DNA from: Akkermansia muciniphila
GTDB taxonomy: Bacteria > Verrucomicrobiota > Verrucomicrobiia > Verrucomicrobiales > Akkermansiaceae
DNA length: 64,000 nt
Assembly (NCBI RefSeq): GCF_018709685.1
Contig: NZ_JABDHQ010000012.1
Span: forward strand, 1 to 64,000
Direction: 5' to 3'
The notes under the pieces were generated by a model that saw only the letters and a list, made by a program, of their open reading frames with translations, did not search any database and was not told the DNA's origin. Numbering within the stretch: position 1 is the first letter of the stretch; each line of letters opens with the position of its first letter. Made by a program: the position numbers and the translations under genes. Shown one piece after another: positions 62,644 through 64,000 of this stretch.

Positions 62644-64000
62644 ATGCAAGCGTATATTCCGGAATTCATCCTGGCCGGCCTGGCGATGCTTCTGCTCCTG
62701 GCCGAGACCTTCTGCAAAAAGACGCCCAAATTCGTTTTCGGGCTGATTGGCGCGGCGGGCGCCCTGGCGATGCTCCCCTTCTACATGGGGGGGCTCTATG
62801 ACAACGTCTACATCATCCTGGCGCTTGTCGCCACGGCAGTCACCCTGCTGCTGTCCGTGGACTTCCGGGCCGTCATCAACCTCTCTTCCAATGACTCCAA
62901 GTCCCAGGACGGCACGGGGGAATTCTACATCCTGCCCCTGCTGGCCTGCGTGGGCATCACCTCCCTGTGCAAGGCTTCCAACCTGGTGGAACTGTTCGTT
63001 TCCCTGGAAGTGCTCACGCTGAGCTCCTTCATCATGGTGGGCTACTTCCGCCGGAACCTGGGCTCCACGGAAGCGGGCATCAAGTACCTGATCCTGGGCG
63101 CCGTCAGCACGGGCTTCCTCGTCTTCGGCCTGGCCTGGTACTTCGGCGTTACGGGTACCTTCATCTATGACGGAGCGATCGTCAATCAGGCGCTGGCGGG
63201 CCAGACGGCCCCCGCCATGTACCTGGCCCTCGCCATGCTGCTGCTCGGCACGGCCTTTAAAATCGGCGCGGTCCCCATGCAATTGTGGATTCCGGACGTA
63301 TACCAGGGCGCTCCCACTCCGGTGACGGCTTTCCTCTCCGTAGCCTCCAAGGTGGCCGGCTTCGCCCTGCTCAGCATCATCCTGGCTCCCTTCGCCTCCC
63401 TGCCTCCCGTTGAATTCGTCATAGCCCTGATGGCTGCGGCTACGCTGCTGGTGGGCAACCTGGGCGCCATTCCGCAGACCAACCTGAAGCGCATGATGGG
63501 TTACTCCTCCATCGCCCAGGCCGGCTTTATCCTGCCTCTCTTCATCGGCACCGTGGACGGGCGGCTTGCTCCGAACGCCCCGTTCTACCTAGCCGTGTAC
63601 CTGGTCATGACCTTCGGCGCCTTCTTCGCCCTCGCCATGATCCGCATCCAGCGCGGGAGCGAGGAAATCTCCGCCTTCCGCGGCCTGGGCAAGACCAATC
63701 CCCGGCTGGCGCTGGCAGTCACCATCATGTTCGCCTCCCTGGCGGGCGTGCCGCTGACGGCCGGCTTCTTCGCCAAAATGATCTCCTTCGTGCACGTCAT
63801 CAACACGGGCCTGTACCTGGGCTGGATGCTCCCCATCATGATCATCTGCGCGGCCTCCGGCTTCTATTACTACTTCAAGGTCATCCGCTCCATGTACTGG
63901 GACAAGCCCGCGGAAGACGCGGAACCCGTGCAGGTGCCCGTCATTTCCGGCGTCATGCTGGCTGCCTTCTCCGTCTTCATCGTGCTGGGCGGCCTGATGC
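62644..64000 (+). CDS. nuoN: NADH-quinone oxidoreductase subunit N, truncated at the window end
   Basis: The proximal antiporter-like pumping subunit. ATG at 62644 (MQAYIPEFILAGLAMLLL) opens a frame that stays open to base 64000, about 452 residues, with no stop reached. Conserved parts are FVSLEVLTLSSFIMVGYFRR (buried Glu), GAVPMQLWIPDVYQGAPTPV (Lys channel) and NLKRMMGYSSIAQAGF. The end of the gene lies outside the window; only the last few dozen residues should be missing. Confidence 0.95.
   Translation, partial: MQAYIPEFILAGLAMLLLLAETFCKKTPKFVFGLIGAAGALAMLPFYMGGLYDNVYIILALVATAVTLLLSVDFRAVINLSSNDSKSQDGTGEFYILPLLACVGITSLCKASNLVELFVSLEVLTLSSFIMVGYFRRNLGSTEAGIKYLILGAVSTGFLVFGLAWYFGVTGTFIYDGAIVNQALAGQTAPAMYLALAMLLLGTAFKIGAVPMQLWIPDVYQGAPTPVTAFLSVASKVAGFALLSIILAPFASLPPVEFVIALMAAATLLVGNLGAIPQTNLKRMMGYSSIAQAGFILPLFIGTVDGRLAPNAPFYLAVYLVMTFGAFFALAMIRIQRGSEEISAFRGLGKTNPRLALAVTIMFASLAGVPLTAGFFAKMISFVHVINTGLYLGWMLPIMIICAASGFYYYFKVIRSMYWDKPAEDAEPVQVPVISGVMLAAFSVFIVLGGLM

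Overview
The window looks like a chromosomal segment of a Verrucomicrobiota bacterium, most likely Akkermansia (A. muciniphila or a close relative). This rests on remembered protein similarity and genome style, not on a search: GC-rich housekeeping genes, almost no Shine-Dalgarno sites, a TPR-secretin, two starch/glycogen enzymes and a polysaccharide deacetylase. Nearly everything is core metabolism. The only clear defence element is a CRISPR array running off the left edge.

Layout. 1-326: CRISPR array (type I-C-like repeat) transcribed leftwards, with a promoter abutting the first repeat and inverted repeats in the flank; no cas genes anywhere in the window. 815-9121: ilvB, a HAD phosphatase, rpsT, a zinc-ribbon protein, ispH, a dus-transglutaminase-lipid kinase operon and a small membrane protein. 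9273-15920 (minus): an envelope operon of TPR-secretin, AsmA-like protein, DUF374 acyltransferase, folD and fabI. 16031-20468 (minus): thioredoxin-fold lipoprotein-like protein, CCA-adding enzyme and GH13 amylase. 20506-20976: no gene, but two tandem units that each carry the same 18-nt element next to a terminator (candidate small RNAs). 20977-26918 (minus): cdsA, hrpB and a PiT transporter with a PhoU-like tail. 27466-31548 (plus): a tail-specific protease and an RpiB-GlyA fusion. 31677-35796 (minus): a class-3 lipase beside an acidic coiled-coil protein, an exported coiled-coil protein, a DoxD/DoxA protein and a D-Ala-D-Ala dipeptidase. 35835-39771 (minus): dnaG-rpoD, the primary sigma factor carrying a long Lys/Ala/Pro tail. 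39980-50730: an NfeD-type protease with rimO, a lipoprotein, malQ, prmA, ribE with a Na+/H+ antiporter, and a polysaccharide deacetylase. 51170 to the end: respiratory complex I, nuoD-E-F-G-H-I-J-K-L-M-N, starting at nuoD with nuoA, B and C absent and nuoN cut by the window edge.

Expression signals. Many promoters follow one plan: a TTG-rich -35, a 16-17 bp spacer, a TA/CA...T -10 and then only 4-11 nt before the ATG. This predicts leaderless or nearly leaderless mRNAs. The genes of the nuo operon also lack Shine-Dalgarno sites, whereas ispH has a strong one before a GTG start. The CRISPR promoter has the same layout.

The most interesting observations are the two candidate small RNAs downstream of the phosphate transporter, the leaderless promoter pattern (including the CRISPR one), the RpiB-GlyA fusion, the four-cysteine loop in NuoJ and the histone-H1-like tail on RpoD.
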